A stretch of DNA of 23,482 nt from an uncultured Campylobacter sp. (GTDB lineage: Bacteria > Campylobacterota > Campylobacteria > Campylobacterales > Campylobacteraceae), in contig NZ_CALIJA010000166.1 of assembly GCF_938017615.1 (NCBI RefSeq), forward strand, positions 1 through 23,482, read 5' to 3'. Under the pieces are notes generated by a model, which was given only the letters and a program-made list of their open reading frames with translations, was not told the DNA's origin and made no database searches. A program made the position numbers and the translations under genes. Positions 22,511-23,482 of this stretch are shown in pieces (within the stretch, counting starts at the first letter, position 1; each line of letters starts with the position of its first letter).

Positions 22511-23482
22511 CGGGAGCAAGATGCGCGGCGGCGCGTGCGTCCCACGCGGCGCGAAGCGAAAAATCATTTTGAACAGGAACATATCGACTCGCTTGTTTCG
22601 GCGATGCGCGATAGCATTTTCGAGTATCAAAAGCGGTGGTTTTCGCACGTGAATGAACGCGTCCGCCTGATTCTCAAAAGCCGCCAGATCGGTGCAACGT
22701 GGTATTTTGCGCGCGAAGCGCTCGTCGATGTGCTGATGACCGACCGCTCACAAATCTTTCTATCGGCCAGCCGCGCGCAGGCGAATCAGTTTCGCAACTA
22801 TCAACGGCAATTCGTGCGCGAAGTGCTGGATATGGATTTGGAAGGCGACCCTATCGTGTTTTCATCCGGCGCGGTTGAATTCTTTTTGGGTCGCAATATT
22901 GCCACGGCACAGGGTTATGCCGGGAATCTGTATTTTGATGAAATTTACTGGGTGCCGTTTTTCGGCACGATGGAAAGCACGGCGGGGGCCATTGCCACGC
23001 ACAAACGATTCAGGAAAACCTATTTTTCAACTCCCAGCGTGGTTTCTCACGATGCCTATCCGCTTTGGACTGGCGAAAGGTATAACGAAGGCAGGCCGAA
23101 AAATGAGCGGGTGACGATTGATTTATCGCCCAAAAAGCTTGTTCAGGGGGTGCGCGGTGGTGATGGCATTTGGCGCAATCGCGTGACGATTGAAGATGCC
23201 ATCGCGCAGGGGTTGCATTTGGTGGATATTGAGCAAATCCGCCGGGAAAATGCGCCTTCGGCTTATCGCAATTTATACATGTGCGAATTTGTCGATGATG
23301 AAACCGCCGTTTTCCCGTATGAATGGCTGAAAAATTGTGGCGTTGATTCGTGGGATGAATGGAAATGCGATTTTGAACCGTTTGCGCCACGGCCATTCGG
23401 TTATCGTGGCGTTTGGGTGGGTTATGACCCCAGCGGGGGCGGCGAAAAAGGCGATGCCTGCGGCCTTGTCGTTATCGCGCCG
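22490..23482 (+). CDS. Phage terminase large subunit, P2 gpP type, N-terminally truncated and open at the right edge
   Basis: This is the ATPase/nuclease that cuts and packages phage DNA. The frame is open from 22436 to the window end without an acceptable start. Protein-like sequence begins with an Arg-rich linker (ARRRVRPTRREAKNHF, to 22570). Then come the ATPase core with the family Walker-A variant LKSRQIGATWYFAREAL (near 22672-22722), QIFLSASRAQANQFRNY, a Walker-B-like LYFDEIYWV (near 22930), RKTYFSTPSVVSHDAYPLWT, and the first nuclease aspartate in VGYDPSGGG (near 23418-23444). The ~130-150 N-terminal residues of gpP are missing. The next Met (22604) is inside the conserved core. Codon and word use differ from the neighbours, suggesting a prophage remnant, a recent insertion or an assembly join. 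Confidence 0.85.

Noticed and set aside
22875..23114. Short plus-strand frame inside the terminase region
   Set aside because: It is out of frame with the terminase, whose motifs cover the same bases. The minus-strand frame at 23010-23396 is a shadow for the same reason.

Overview
The window looks like a chromosomal segment of a Campylobacter or close relative (Campylobacterota). The evidence is a menaquinol-type quinol:fumarate reductase operon in the order frdC-frdA-frdB directly downstream of lgt, and a run of a TrmN-like methyltransferase, a YkgJ-type cysteine cluster protein, a TPR protein, trpC and a HIT protein. As I recall, both orders occur in C. jejuni. The intergenic DNA is full of AAATTT/TAAAATTT words, while many genes and spacers are fairly GC-rich. 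This suits one of the higher-GC oral species (C. gracilis, showae or rectus type), but I cannot fix the species by eye.

Layout. 1-893: the 5' part of a minus-strand membrane protein that runs off the left edge. 1039-4511: frdCAB with a promoter upstream and a terminator hairpin at the end. 4606-5424: lgt. 5446-6091: a GC-rich spacer with no credible gene. 6092-10163: a minus-strand operon of HIT hydrolase, WG-repeat protein, ribBA, dinB and a possible TorD-like protein. 10188-11107: a second GC-rich spacer with degenerate direct repeats, separating the HIT gene from trpC. 11108-16271: a tightly packed minus-strand operon of FAD/NAD(P) oxidoreductase, TrmN-like methyltransferase, YkgJ protein, TPR protein and trpC. 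16612-18274: exbB-exbD-tonB, divergent from a TonB-dependent outer-membrane receptor (18550-20617) across a control region carrying Fur-like half sites. 20979-22367: creD, followed by a strong terminator. 22490-23482: the interior of a P2-type phage terminase large subunit running off the right edge, unlike the rest of the window in style.

How the genes work together. FrdCAB is the terminal reductase for anaerobic fumarate respiration. Lgt makes bacterial lipoproteins. ExbB/ExbD/TonB would energise the neighbouring receptor, probably for an iron compound, but the receptor reading frame is broken near 19110-19131. RibBA and TrpC are biosynthetic, and DinB is a translesion polymerase.

The points most worth a second look are: (i) a roughly 185-residue low-complexity insertion inside the methyltransferase; (ii) three proteins whose disordered segments are built from the same AAATTT/GAATTT-type words that fill the intergenic DNA; (iii) a FrdC that seems to lack the E-pathway glutamate; (iv) a RibBA whose GTP cyclohydrolase half has lost its zinc and catalytic residues; (v) the frameshifted receptor; (vi) the abrupt switch to a truncated phage terminase near 22480-22500. 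I saw no CRISPR array, tRNA, rRNA or insertion sequence, and no clear new defence or mobile system.
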